Of a stretch of DNA of 64,000 nucleotides, positions 16,228-25,808 are shown piece by piece. The notes below the pieces were generated by a model. The model saw only the letters and a list, made by a program, of their open reading frames with translations. It was not told where the DNA came from and did no database searches. A program made the translations under genes and the position numbers. Source of the DNA: Niabella sp. (GTDB lineage Bacteria; Bacteroidota; Bacteroidia; Chitinophagales; Chitinophagaceae); contig NZ_JASLGT010000008.1 in the NCBI RefSeq assembly GCF_030150205.1, positions 186,001-250,000 on the forward strand. The letters run 5' to 3'. Each line of letters opens with the position of its first letter. The first letter of the stretch is position 1.

Positions 16228-19166
16228 ACGCCTTTGTCACGAATATTCGTGACAGGAATTTCCACGTTTATTTTGGTTCCTTTCTGAGGGAAACTGGCGA
16301 TCTGAAAAACGCCCCCCAGTTCTTCGGTTCTTTTTTTCATATTCCGTAACCCGTTCCCGGTTGGCTTTGCATCTTCCTGAAAGCCAACCCCATTATCTAC
16401 AACCTCGATCCGAAGCAAATCATTTTTGGCATAAATGCGGATGGACACCTGGGTTGCCTTGCTGTATTTTACAATATTATTGACCGCTTCCTTCATTATG
16501 AGCACCACATTCTTCCGGGCGGTGATATGCTGCACAAGATCATTAATCTCGGGGGCAATATAAATCTGATAATGAATTTCCCGGCTTCCCAGAACCTCGC
16601 TCACAAAATTTTTGATCCGGCTGTCCACTGTCAGCATATTTTGCTTGTCGGTTCGCATACTCCAGATAATATCACCGATATCTTCCAGGATCTTTGATGA
16701 GTTAACGGAGATCTGTTCCAGCAGGTACTTTGTTTTTGAAACATCCCGCTCCATCATATTCGCCGCTACATCACTATATACCTTCAGGCTGCTTAGGGTA
16801 GAACCAATGTCATCATGCAGGTCTTCCGTAATACGGTTGCGTTCCATATCGATCCGCTTCTTTTGTGCATATTTTCTTTTCTGCCCTACTGTTTTTAACC
16901 GGTTTACGCCCAAAAAAACAACCCCGGTTACCAGCGAGGCAATCACCACTATAAACCAGGCGCTCCGGTAAAAAGGTGCCCGTATATTAAAATATAAGGT
17001 AAGTACATGATGGCTCATCAGCCCGTTAATGTTTACGGCCCTTACCTTCAGCGTGTGTTTCCCCGGTTCCAGGCTCAGGTTCAAAGTATTACCTACAATT
17101 TCCGGCATCGAAGAATCGCCGTTAAGCGCATACACAAAATGGTCAAAGTACCCGGAAAGATTGACGCCGGAAAAGGTAAGGGTAATCGTTCGGTCACCGC
17201 TGGATAACTCATAGGATGTTGCAACCGGCAATTGCCGCTGGTTCACTTTAACATCTGTAAGATATGTTTTTATATCAAACCGGGGGATACTGATATTTGC
17301 CGGGATGATAGCAATCCCGCTTTCTGCGGCTAAGTAAATAGAGTCATTTCTGTAGGCGATATCAGTGATCACATTGTTTGAAATTCCATCTTCATGATTT
17401 AAATTCGTGATGGTATAGTTGAACCGCCCATGATCCAGGTTGTAATTAATATAAGCCGCCCCACGCCGGGTAGTGGTCCATAACAGCCCTGGCTTATCGG
17501 TTTCCTGAAGCCTTACCACCGAAAAGTTTAAAAAACGGGGATCGGATACCTGGTATACAATCTGCGTGTCTTTTAAAACAAAGACGCCGTTGTTGATGGT
17601 TGAAACCCAGATCAGACCATCCGGTGTTGCTGCCGTAGACAAAATCCGGGCGCCTTTCAGCGGTGTATTGCGTCCTATTTCTAATGATGTATTTAACGTA
17701 TAATCGTACCTGAAAAATCCCTGCGTGGTTCCAAGATAAATGTATTCACCCTGCGCCGCCAGATTTGAAACGCGCAGCGGGGGTATATTCAACCGGGTAG
17801 CACGTTCCGTTTTGGTATTAATCTTATAGAGCCCTCCTTTGGGATCTACCCCGGAAACAATAATAATACTATCATTATAAATCATTCCCTTCTTCAATTG
17901 CCGGATCGTTTCAGACGTTTCCAGCTTAACAAGGCGTTTATAATCTACAAAACATCCCCATTCCGATAAAACAAAGACTTTGTCTTGTGATTTCAGAATC
18001 CCTAAAATACGGGTGGTATTGCCCTTTGCATTGATCGTCCTGATACGTACTTCCCCATTCCGCGGCCTTTCGATAATCTCTCCATAATTATTACCGCCAT
18101 AGACGGTTCCTTCCGAATCTACACAAACCGATCTGAAATTATTTCTTGTTGGAGGATCCGGCAGGGGCCGGAGAATATTTAAGGCATTTTTTCTAAAAAG
18201 GAGCAGGCCTTTATCCATGGTAGAGACCCATATATCCCCATTCTTATCCCTGAAAGACGAGTTGGCAAAAAAGTTACCAGAGATCTTGAACTTCAGCGAA
18301 TCCGTTACGTAATCAAACACATAAATGGCTCCCTTGGCGGTGGATACATTTATTTCATTTCCGTTTTCCCGGATCATTAATGGATTTTCATTAATCTCTT
18401 TTTCAACCACTTTGAGCGCCTTTCCGTGGTCTGTTTTTTGCGCTATATATATCTTTTCGGTACCCCTCAGTACATACAACTTGCTTTTGAGTAAGACACT
18501 GATGTCATAAAAACGCATCTTCTCTTTTCTTTCAAATAAGCGCACACTATCCAGGCTGCCGTTACCTTTTAAGTAAGCATAGTATTCCTGATTATTTCCA
18601 CCAATCCCCGCATACATCCAATAGGGTTTACCATCCTGAAAGAACCGGAAAGCCGTCCGGCCATCAGAACGCACCAGTTTTCTATTTTTAAATTCCAGCT
18701 CACCGCCCGTATTAGAAAATACGACACCGCCGTCATCCAGGCGTCTGCTCCATAGCACAAGCCGCACAAAATCCTTATGAATATTTACATTTTTCAGCGG
18801 ATCAACAAACCGGTCGGTAGCCTCATCATAGTAACAGGGGCCCTGTTTAAAGGTATTAATCCAGATGGTTCCGTCTTTTTCCTTGAGCACTTCCAGCACA
18901 TCCATATCCGGTACCCCATCCAGCATGGCATACCGTTTAAAATATTTGCCGTCAAAACGACAGACGCCATTATCGGTGGCTACCCATAAAAAACCTTTAT
19001 CGTCCTCCGTACAGGAATAAACCAGGTTGCTGGCCAACCCATCGTTTATAGTAAATGCCCTGGCCAGTCTTAGATTTTGAGAAACAACGGGTGTTGCAAC
19101 CAGGCAAATCAGCAATAAAAAAGACAAGGCCCTAACATAACAGTTATGATTTTTCACCATCCTCAT
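16224..19166 (-). CDS. Two-component sensor kinase with periplasmic beta-propeller (Reg_prop / Y_Y_Y)
   Basis: A 980-residue one-pass kinase. A signal peptide (SFLLLICLVATPVVSQ) is followed by propeller repeats of the Reg_prop type to about residue 630 (for example FTINDGLASNLVYSCTEDDK and GFLWVATDNGVCRFD). A Y_Y_Y domain ends near 740 (FVYALNGDSSMPE, then KHTLKVRAVNINGL). One membrane helix lies near 750-770 (AWFIVVIASLVTGVVFLGV). The cytosolic part has the HisKA_3 box MERNRITEDLHDDIGSTLSS with His as acceptor, and an HATPase_c domain with GNGLRNMKKRTEELGG. Unlike the hybrid HTCS sensors of gut Bacteroides, receiver and output are on a separate protein, the 4-nt-overlapping regulator. The ligand is unknown. 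No carbohydrate locus is directly adjacent. Confidence 0.93.
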   Translation of the reverse strand: MRMVKNHNCYVRALSFLLLICLVATPVVSQNLRLARAFTINDGLASNLVYSCTEDDKGFLWVATDNGVCRFDGKYFKRYAMLDGVPDMDVLEVLKEKDGTIWINTFKQGPCYYDEATDRFVDPLKNVNIHKDFVRLVLWSRRLDDGGVVFSNTGGELEFKNRKLVRSDGRTAFRFFQDGKPYWMYAGIGGNNQEYYAYLKGNGSLDSVRLFERKEKMRFYDISVLLKSKLYVLRGTEKIYIAQKTDHGKALKVVEKEINENPLMIRENGNEINVSTAKGAIYVFDYVTDSLKFKISGNFFANSSFRDKNGDIWVSTMDKGLLLFRKNALNILRPLPDPPTRNNFRSVCVDSEGTVYGGNNYGEIIERPRNGEVRIRTINAKGNTTRILGILKSQDKVFVLSEWGCFVDYKRLVKLETSETIRQLKKGMIYNDSIIIVSGVDPKGGLYKINTKTERATRLNIPPLRVSNLAAQGEYIYLGTTQGFFRYDYTLNTSLEIGRNTPLKGARILSTAATPDGLIWVSTINNGVFVLKDTQIVYQVSDPRFLNFSVVRLQETDKPGLLWTTTRRGAAYINYNLDHGRFNYTITNLNHEDGISNNVITDIAYRNDSIYLAAESGIAIIPANISIPRFDIKTYLTDVKVNQRQLPVATSYELSSGDRTITLTFSGVNLSGYFDHFVYALNGDSSMPEIVGNTLNLSLEPGKHTLKVRAVNINGLMSHHVLTLYFNIRAPFYRSAWFIVVIASLVTGVVFLGVNRLKTVGQKRKYAQKKRIDMERNRITEDLHDDIGSTLSSLKVYSDVAANMMERDVSKTKYLLEQISVNSSKILEDIGDIIWSMRTDKQNMLTVDSRIKNFVSEVLGSREIHYQIYIAPEINDLVQHITARKNVVLIMKEAVNNIVKYSKATQVSIRIYAKNDLLRIEVVDNGVGFQEDAKPTGNGLRNMKKRTEELGGVFQIASFPQKGTKINVEIPVTNIRDKGV

Positions 19167-19205
19167 AGCGGCCTTCCTGATTTAAATTGAATCGGCATGA
19201 TCAAA

Positions 19206-19213
19206 CAAAAATA
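19206..19213 (-). promoter_or_regulatory. Putative -7 box of the propeller kinase operon
   Basis: The minus strand reads TATTTTTG (TAnnTTTG), about 40 nt before the ATG at 19166. A TTG lies 16 bp further upstream, slightly short of the usual spacing. Confidence 0.4.
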
Positions 19214-19347
19214 TACATTTTTAATACATCAATCCTATAGCATCACAGGATATCCGGCTAATGGATTATTTAATCCCAAACGGCCGCAGCACTTCCTGTA
19301 AACAATACCAATCTATATATAAATTACACCTGCTTCACCTGTATGTA

Positions 19348-19383
19348 CAAAAAAAGGATGTACCTGTGGTAGCATCCTTTTTT
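19348..19383 (-). terminator. Terminator after the ribonucleotide reductase gene
   Basis: On the minus strand AAAAAGGATG and CATCCTTTTTTT form an extended A/T-flanked hairpin with a 12-nt loop. It lies 16 bp after the nrdJ stop. Confidence 0.8.
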
Positions 19384-19399
19384 ACTTCGTTGTTGATTC

Positions 19400-22300
19400 T
19401 TAACTGCACCCAAGGCTGTTGCCGCAGTTCAGACATTTATAACAGGTTCCGCTGCGAATGGTGATATGCCCGCATACGTTACAGGCCGGAGCATCACCCT
19501 GCATATTCTTTGCTGCCGCATTTACCGCATCCAAGCCCGTCTGGCCATCATATTTAGAACCGGCTGTGCCTGGTACCGGTTTGGCAGCAGCCTTGCCCAC
19601 CACCCGTACTTCGCTTAGTTCTGGTGTGCGGTCCCCAATGGTGGGTGTTTCCGGATCCCAGTTTTCTTCCCCGCCAGATCCATTCGTTCCATCCAGCACG
19701 TGCACCAGGTCTGCCCGCCCCAGGTATTCATAGGCCAGCGCCCGGAACATAAAATCAATGATGGATGTGGTTGATTTAATATTCGGGTGCTGTACCATTC
19801 CGGCCGGCTCAAATCTTGTAAATACAAACTTTTCCACAAACTCTTCCAGCGGCACACCATATTGTAACCCGATAGAAACGGCGATGGCAAAGCAATTGAG
19901 CATGCTGCGCATGGTGGCGCCTTCTTTTGCCATATCGATAAAGATCTCACCCAGGGTGCCATCGCCATATTCCCCCGTACGCAGAAATAATGTTTGCCCG
20001 TTCACCTTTGCCTTTTGCGTAAACCCTCTGCGTTTTGCCGGTAATGAGCGGCGCTCCACAATCATGGCCAGCTGGCGCTTTAGCGAAGTGTCGGCACTGT
20101 CCTGCACGCGGCGGTTGACTTCTTCCAGCAACTCTTCGATCGTTAATTTTCCCAGGTCGATGATCGCCGCTTCCTGCTGCATTTCTTCGGTACTTTCTTT
20201 ATCATCATCCGTCTTTGATTTTGTATCCGCCTTATTGCTGAGCGGCTGGCTCAGTTTAGAACCGTCGCGATATAGCGCACAGGCTTTTAAACCCAGTTCC
20301 CAGCTTAATTTGTAGGCGTCTGCAATTTCCGTTACAACCGCCTCATTCGGCAGGTTAATGGTTTTGCTGATGGCACCGCTGAGGAAGGGTTGAGCAGCAG
20401 CCATCATACGGATATGCCCGTGTGCATGAATATAACGCTGCCCGTCGGGACCACATTTATTGGCGCAATCAAAAACCGGCAAATGTGCTTCCTGCAGATA
20501 AGGTGCCCCTTCTACCGTCATAGCACCGCATACATAGGTATTTGCGGCTGCAATTTCCTTTTCGGTAAAGCCCAATGCTTCCAGCATGTTCCAATCGAAA
20601 TTATTATACTCCTCCGGCGTAAAGCCCAAACGCTGCAGGCAGGCTTCTCCCAGGGTAAACACATTGAATGCAAACCGGATCTCAAAAGCTGTAACCATTG
20701 CGGCATCCAGCTGTTGCAGCTCCGGAGCGGTGAGTCCTTTTGCCGTAAGCGTTTCGTTATTGATGTAGGGTGCACCTTTTAAAGTGGCATGCCCTTTTGC
20801 ATAATTGACAATTTCCTCAATTTCATGTTCCGCATATTTCAGTGTGCGCAATGCCTGGGGTACACTCTGATTGATGATCTTAAAGTAACCACCGCCGCTG
20901 AGCTTTTTAAACTTAACCAGGGCAAAATCGGGTTCTACGCCGGTAGTATCACAATCCATCACCAGCCCGATGGTACCCGTTGGGGCAATCACCGTTGTTT
21001 GCGCATTCCGGTAACCGTTCTTCTCTCCCAGCTGCACGGCGTTGTCCCAGGCCCGGGTAGCAGCTTTTAACAGGTATTCAGGGCAATGCGCCGCCTGAAT
21101 ACCCTGCGGCCTGATCTGTAATCCCTCGTATGCATCTTCGGCATCATAAGCCGCTGCGCGATGATTGCGCATTACCCGCAACATATGCGCTTTGTTTTCC
21201 TCATAGCGGGGAAACGCCCCCAGGTTACCCGCCATTTCTGCCGAGGTGGTATAAGATACACCGGTCATGATGGCCGTAATAGCCCCCGCTATACCGCGGG
21301 CCGCATCACTATCGTAAGGAATGCCGCTTACCATCAGCATTGATCCGATATTGGCATAGCCCAGGCCCAGCGTGCGGTAATCATAACTCAATTGTGCCAC
21401 TTCCTTTGAAGGGAATTGTGCCATCAGCACAGAGATCTCCAACACCACCGTCCATAAACGACAGGTATATTCAAAACCCGAAACATCAAATAATTGCTGC
21501 TGCTCATTGAAGAACTTACGCAGGTTCACACTGGCCAGGTTGCAGGCCGTGTTATCGAGGAACATGTATTCGCTGCAGGGATTGCTGGCGCGGATGGGCC
21601 CTCCCTCCGGACAGGTATGCCATTCATTAATCGTAGTGTCATATTGTGTTCCGGGATCCGCACAACGCCAGGCGGCATAATTGATCTGGTCCCAAAGATC
21701 TTTTGCTTTTACTGTACGCATCGTTTTACCGGTGCTTCTCGCTTTCAGCTCCCAGTCCCCATCTGCCGCCAACGCCTTAAAAAAAGCATTCGGAATGCGC
21801 ACGGAATTATTGCTGTTCTGCCCGCTTACGGTTCTGTAAGCCTCGCCTTCATAGTCGCTGGAGTACCCTGCAGCGATTAATGCCGCCACTTTTTTTTCCT
21901 CCTCTACCTTCCAGTTTACAAACTCCACAATCTCCGGGTGGTCCAGGTCCAGGCAAACCATTTTGGCAGCGCGGCGGGTTGTGCCCCCGCTTTTAATAGC
22001 GCCTGCTGCCCGGTCGCCGATTTTTAGAAAGCTCATCAACCCACTGGAGGTACCGCCGCCGCTTAACTTTTCGCCTTCTCCACGAATGCTGCTGAAATTG
22101 GTGCCCACCCCGCTGCCATATTTAAAAATACGCGCTTCACGCACCCAAAGGTCCATTAACCCGCCGTCGTTCACCAGGTCGTCCTCCACATTTAAGATAA
22201 AGCACGCGTGCGGCTGCGGCCGCTCATATGCGGATGTAGATTTCTTTAGCTTTCCATCTTTTTGATCCACGAAGTAATGCCCCTGGGGCTTGCCGGTAAT

Positions 22301-22747
22301 TCCGTATACCTCATGTAACCCGGTATTGAACCATTGAGGGCTATTGGGCGCGCAGGACTGGTTCAGGATTGAATACACCAGTTCATCATAAAAGACCTGG
22401 GCATCTGCTGTTGATGCAAAATAATCATAACGCTCACCCCACATGCGCCAGCAATGTGCCAAACGGTGCGCTACCTGCTTTACACTTGTTTCACGCCCCA
22501 GGCTTCCGTCGGGCAACGGAACGCCCGCCTTTCGAAAATATTTTTGCGCCAGTATATCCGTTGCAATCTGACTCCATTGCCGGGGAACTTCTACATCATC
22601 TAACTGAAATACGACTTCCCCTGTGGGGTTTTTAATCACAGAGCTGCGATAATCGTATTGAAACATGTCGAAGGGACTAACTCCATCCTGAGTGAATTTC
22701 CGGGTAAAACCCAGGCCATTCCGGTTTTGCTTTTTCGTTGGCGCCAT
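19400..22747 (-). CDS. nrdJ: Adenosylcobalamin-dependent (class II) ribonucleotide reductase
   Basis: Makes deoxyribonucleotides from ribonucleotides using adenosylcobalamin. At 1115 residues it has the long class II form. Visible family blocks are GSGVGTNFSSIRGEGEKLSG near 210, NPCSEYMFLDNTACNLASVN near 390-410 with the substrate-site cysteine, and TVIAPTGTIGLVMDCDTTGV near 590. A low-complexity linker (KADTKSKTDDDKE) at about 840-860 separates the ten-stranded barrel from a C-terminal region. The last 30 residues form a zinc-ribbon pattern CNVCG...CYKCLNCG with a terminal CS. Transcription is monocistronic with a terminator. No cobalamin riboswitch is seen upstream. A perfect DnaA box lies 95 bp before the start codon. 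Confidence 0.95.
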   Translation of the reverse strand: MAPTKKQNRNGLGFTRKFTQDGVSPFDMFQYDYRSSVIKNPTGEVVFQLDDVEVPRQWSQIATDILAQKYFRKAGVPLPDGSLGRETSVKQVAHRLAHCWRMWGERYDYFASTADAQVFYDELVYSILNQSCAPNSPQWFNTGLHEVYGITGKPQGHYFVDQKDGKLKKSTSAYERPQPHACFILNVEDDLVNDGGLMDLWVREARIFKYGSGVGTNFSSIRGEGEKLSGGGTSSGLMSFLKIGDRAAGAIKSGGTTRRAAKMVCLDLDHPEIVEFVNWKVEEEKKVAALIAAGYSSDYEGEAYRTVSGQNSNNSVRIPNAFFKALAADGDWELKARSTGKTMRTVKAKDLWDQINYAAWRCADPGTQYDTTINEWHTCPEGGPIRASNPCSEYMFLDNTACNLASVNLRKFFNEQQQLFDVSGFEYTCRLWTVVLEISVLMAQFPSKEVAQLSYDYRTLGLGYANIGSMLMVSGIPYDSDAARGIAGAITAIMTGVSYTTSAEMAGNLGAFPRYEENKAHMLRVMRNHRAAAYDAEDAYEGLQIRPQGIQAAHCPEYLLKAATRAWDNAVQLGEKNGYRNAQTTVIAPTGTIGLVMDCDTTGVEPDFALVKFKKLSGGGYFKIINQSVPQALRTLKYAEHEIEEIVNYAKGHATLKGAPYINNETLTAKGLTAPELQQLDAAMVTAFEIRFAFNVFTLGEACLQRLGFTPEEYNNFDWNMLEALGFTEKEIAAANTYVCGAMTVEGAPYLQEAHLPVFDCANKCGPDGQRYIHAHGHIRMMAAAQPFLSGAISKTINLPNEAVVTEIADAYKLSWELGLKACALYRDGSKLSQPLSNKADTKSKTDDDKESTEEMQQEAAIIDLGKLTIEELLEEVNRRVQDSADTSLKRQLAMIVERRSLPAKRRGFTQKAKVNGQTLFLRTGEYGDGTLGEIFIDMAKEGATMRSMLNCFAIAVSIGLQYGVPLEEFVEKFVFTRFEPAGMVQHPNIKSTTSIIDFMFRALAYEYLGRADLVHVLDGTNGSGGEENWDPETPTIGDRTPELSEVRVVGKAAAKPVPGTAGSKYDGQTGLDAVNAAAKNMQGDAPACNVCGHITIRSGTCYKCLNCGNSLGCS

Positions 22748-22841
22748 TTTATAAAAGTTTGGTTAAGGTTAAAAACACTGAAGCGTGAATAACGAATTTA
22801 CTTTTACTAAATGGGGTTTCCCAGCGCTAAATATGCACAGT

Positions 22842-22850
22842 TGTGGATAA
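22842..22850 (-). promoter_or_regulatory. Perfect DnaA box upstream of nrdJ
   Basis: TGTGGATAA on the plus strand is TTATCCACA on the minus strand, the consensus DnaA box. A single box is expected now and then by chance, but this one is in the promoter region of a DNA-precursor gene, and DnaA control of class I ribonucleotide reductase is known in E. coli. Confidence 0.45.
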
Positions 22851-22955
22851 AAAGAAATAAAAAAAAAGTTCAATACAGGAACATGTAGCCGTTTACCCTT
22901 CGTACAGCGCCGGCAACCATAGCCGGTTACGGTCATTAACTTTCCGGAAATAGCA

Positions 22956-22973
22956 GTCTGCACATGCGCAGAC
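22956..22973. promoter_or_regulatory. Inverted repeat in the nrdJ upstream region
   Basis: GTCTGC and GCAGAC flank 6 bp. It lies 209 bp upstream of nrdJ and 30 bp beyond the stop of the upstream DUF1543 gene. With no T-tract, it could be an operator or a weak terminator stem. Confidence 0.3.
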
Positions 22974-23002
22974 GAATGCGGGTTGTAAATGAGTAATGCT
23001 TT

Positions 23003-23578
23003 TTAAACCAGACCACTGCGCAATTGATCCAGTTTAAGGTAGCCGATGCCAACCGGATCTTCGGTTAGTCCTTCTTCTTTTGTAATGGTGAGCATAAACT
23101 GGTGTTTCTGATAAGCCGGCAGGATGTCTTCCACGTTAAATACATCATCAATATCGACACCGTATTTATTATCTATATGGCTGACCGCCTTTGCTACAGC
23201 ATTGTAATCTTTATAAAAAGCCGTCTGCTTTGCCCGCTGAACAGCAGTGCCCATGCTACCGGCTACTGTTATCAGCTTATGATGGTACTCCTCAAAGCTT
23301 CCTGGCAGGTAACCCCCAAGATTGATAAAAAATAATTGTTCTGTTGGTACATTCCTGTGTGCCCGCACTTCAACACGGATCCGGAATCCATCAACGGCGC
23401 TTATTTCCCGCCACGCATCGATATGAATTTTACCGCCGGCCTCCGGCCAGAACTGCTGTATATCCGGAATGAGTGCTTCCAACCCGCTGCCGATGCAAAA
23501 GAAAACGTCGTGTTGTTCCGTGTGCCGTCCGGGAGGGGTGCATCCCAGTAAAAGATAAAACAATTTATATTCCGCCAT
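23003..23578 (-). CDS. DUF1543 protein
   Basis: A protein of 191 residues from the ATG at 23578 (MAEYKLFYLLLGCTPPGR); an ATG two codons upstream is also possible. The N-terminal block LLGCTPPGRHTEQHDVFF and GKIHIDAWREISAVDGFRI match DUF1543. The C-terminal half seems to be a second, weaker copy (HKLITVAGSMGTAV and YGVDIDDVFNVEDILP). Function is not known for this family. It overlaps the end of the DUF255 gene by 14 nt, so the two are cotranscribed. Confidence 0.75.
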   Translation of the reverse strand: MAEYKLFYLLLGCTPPGRHTEQHDVFFCIGSGLEALIPDIQQFWPEAGGKIHIDAWREISAVDGFRIRVEVRAHRNVPTEQLFFINLGGYLPGSFEEYHHKLITVAGSMGTAVQRAKQTAFYKDYNAVAKAVSHIDNKYGVDIDDVFNVEDILPAYQKHQFMLTITKEEGLTEDPVGIGYLKLDQLRSGLV

Positions 23579-25628
23579 GGTCATTTATATGGATCAGTTG
23601 AAATAATTCATCTAAGGTCCGTACCGGTTTTTGGCAGGCATAGTTTTCGCAAAGGTAGATCAGCAAGGGCGCTCCGGCCTCTTTACCGGCAAGCAACGGA
23701 AAACGGTCATCAGCTGCCGCTGCCGCCATAATGATGCTGTGCGGCAGTAACCGGCGTAGCAGGGATGGAAATGTTTCTGTATAGTCGCCCAGCAATACAA
23801 TTTCTTTAAAGCCTTTGCTCACCAGGTAAAAATCCAGCATCCAGGCACCAAAGGATGTGGGATATTTAAGAATGGCATTACTCAGCTGCGCAATCATGCG
23901 TTCGGCCTGTAACCGCCACTCCGGTTTATTGAATAAGACGGCTAATGTAAGCAGGTTCCGGGCCATTACGGCATTGCCCGAAGGTGTGGCGCCATCGTAT
24001 ACCTCTTTTTTCCGGAGGATCACATCCTGCTGGTTACGGGGTGTATAATAAAAGTAGCCGGTATCTTCCTCAGCGAAATCTGTTTGAACAATTTCGCAGA
24101 TGGCTGTTGCTTTCAATAGCCAGGCCCGGTCGGTTGTAACACGGTACAGTTGCAGCAGCGCTTCTATTAAAAAAGCATAGTCGTCCAGGAAAGCCGGATA
24201 TTTTGCCACGCCCGCTTTCCATACATGCAAAAACCGTCCATCGCCTTCCTTAAAAGCGTTCAGGAGAAACTGCATACAGGTAATAGCGGTTGTTTTGTAT
24301 GCTTCGTTACCGGTAGCTTCAAAGGCTTTGCCATAAGCTGTGATCATTAACGCATTCCAGCCAAGAATAATTTTATCATCCAGTCCCGGGTGCACTCTTT
24401 TGGAGCGTTCCTGTAAAAGCCGGGAGCATCCTTCTTCCAGGATGGCATCCAGTTCCTGCACGGTTATTTGCTGTTCCGCAGCCACCTCTTCTTTTGAACG
24501 CCATATGCGGGGGATATTCGTTCCTTCCCAGTTTCCGGTTTCGGTAATATCATAGTAGGTTGTAAACGGCCCCGCTCCGGCGCCCAGCAGGCCATCGGTT
24601 TCCTTTTTGCTCCAAACATAAAACTTGCCCTCCACTCCTTCGCTGTCTGCATCCAGGGCGGCATAAAATCCACCCAGCGGGTGCTGTAGTTCCCGTTCAA
24701 TAAATGTAAGCGTTTGCGCTACACAGTGCCGGTACCGTTCTGCCCCGGTAGCCTGGTAGGCTTCACAGAGGGTGGTAACCAACAATGCATTGTCGTAGAG
24801 CATCTTTTCAAAATGAGGCACCAGCCATTCGGTATCCGTTGCATACCGGGCAAAGCCGCCCCCTACCTGGTCGTAGATTCCGCCTTCTATCATTTTATCC
24901 AGGCTCAGCAAGGCCTGTGTTTGTGCTTTTTCTGCAAGGCTTTCCGGGCGTACTGCCTCCAGCGCCGCATAGTACAACAAGTAGCGGATCGTTTGCGTTT
25001 GCGGAAATTTTGGCGCCCGCCCAAAGCCGCCCCAGGAAGTATCTGCCTGCTGTAGGATATTGGCGCAGGCCGTATCTGCATCATCTGTTGTAAACGTCAT
25101 TGTACCTGCCTCCTGAATTCCAAAGGCATTGGCATCTACCAGGTGCTGCGTAAGATTTTCTGCCTGTTTTTCAATATCGGGTCTTTTTTGTTTAAATGCA
25201 TCGGCCACCGCCTCCAATACGTCTTTCCATGAGGGACGGTTTGCATAAGCCTGCGGCGGGTAATACGTGCCCCCATAAAAAGGCTTTTTCCCCGGCGTTA
25301 AAAACACATTCAGCGGCCAGCCACCGCTCCCGGTCATTGTTTGAACGGCGTCCATATAAATATGATCCAGGTCCGGACGTTCTTCCCGGTCTATTTTTAT
25401 ATTGATAAAATGCGCATTCATCAGCGCCGCTGTTTCTGCATCTTCAAAACTCTCCCGCTCCATTACATGGCACCAATGACAGGCAGCGTAGCCAATGCTG
25501 ACCAATATCGGTTTGTCTTCCGCTATTGCCCGCTGCAACGCTTCTTCCCCCCAGGGATACCAGTTTACCGGGTTATGGGCATGTTGTAATAAATAAGGAC
25601 TGGTTTCGTTTATAAGATGATTGGACAT
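23565..25628 (-). CDS. Thioredoxin-fold/glycosidase-like protein (DUF255, YyaL type)
   Basis: A 687-residue cytosolic protein. The N-terminus has the thioredoxin-like part with SPYLLQHAHNPVNWYPWGEE and the CxxC motif ACHWCHVMERESF (Cys50, Cys53). An alpha/alpha-barrel similar to glycosidases and epimerases follows from about 200 to 600 (GGIYDQVGGGFARYATD, then VPHFEKMLYDNALLV and RVHPGLDDKIILGWNALMI). Length matches bacterial YyaL and the animal spermatogenesis protein SPATA20. The substrate is unknown. It forms an operon with DUF1543. Confidence 0.9.
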   Translation of the reverse strand: MSNHLINETSPYLLQHAHNPVNWYPWGEEALQRAIAEDKPILVSIGYAACHWCHVMERESFEDAETAALMNAHFINIKIDREERPDLDHIYMDAVQTMTGSGGWPLNVFLTPGKKPFYGGTYYPPQAYANRPSWKDVLEAVADAFKQKRPDIEKQAENLTQHLVDANAFGIQEAGTMTFTTDDADTACANILQQADTSWGGFGRAPKFPQTQTIRYLLYYAALEAVRPESLAEKAQTQALLSLDKMIEGGIYDQVGGGFARYATDTEWLVPHFEKMLYDNALLVTTLCEAYQATGAERYRHCVAQTLTFIERELQHPLGGFYAALDADSEGVEGKFYVWSKKETDGLLGAGAGPFTTYYDITETGNWEGTNIPRIWRSKEEVAAEQQITVQELDAILEEGCSRLLQERSKRVHPGLDDKIILGWNALMITAYGKAFEATGNEAYKTTAITCMQFLLNAFKEGDGRFLHVWKAGVAKYPAFLDDYAFLIEALLQLYRVTTDRAWLLKATAICEIVQTDFAEEDTGYFYYTPRNQQDVILRKKEVYDGATPSGNAVMARNLLTLAVLFNKPEWRLQAERMIAQLSNAILKYPTSFGAWMLDFYLVSKGFKEIVLLGDYTETFPSLLRRLLPHSIIMAAAAADDRFPLLAGKEAGAPLLIYLCENYACQKPVRTLDELFQLIHINDHGGI

Positions 25629-25631
25629 GAG

Positions 25632-25808
25632 GAAAGTTTAAAGTTCCAGGTTTAAGGTTTGAGGTTTATGATAACTGAATTGATAGCTGAAGGCTAAAGG
25701 CTAAAAGCTGAATGCTGGCCAACGTTTAAAGTCAGAGCCATTTTTCATACCCGCCCCCCTGCTCTATTTTCACATTTCCAAATTCCCACATCTTCATATT
25801 TTCAAATA
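25632..25808. repeat. Three adjoining degenerate 7-bp repeat arrays
   Basis: The gap between two minus-strand genes is built from short units of about 7 bp. First come variants of TTTAAGG (25638-25670), then variants of GCTAAAG (25684-25718) and last variants of ATTTTCA/CATTTCC (25766-25808). No coding potential is seen. The third type recurs at 27903-27930 (inverted) and 28053-28087. Confidence 0.6.

Noticed and set aside
22748..23002. Possible cobalamin riboswitch before nrdJ
   Set aside because: I searched by eye for the conserved B12 box and its partner on the minus strand and did not find them.
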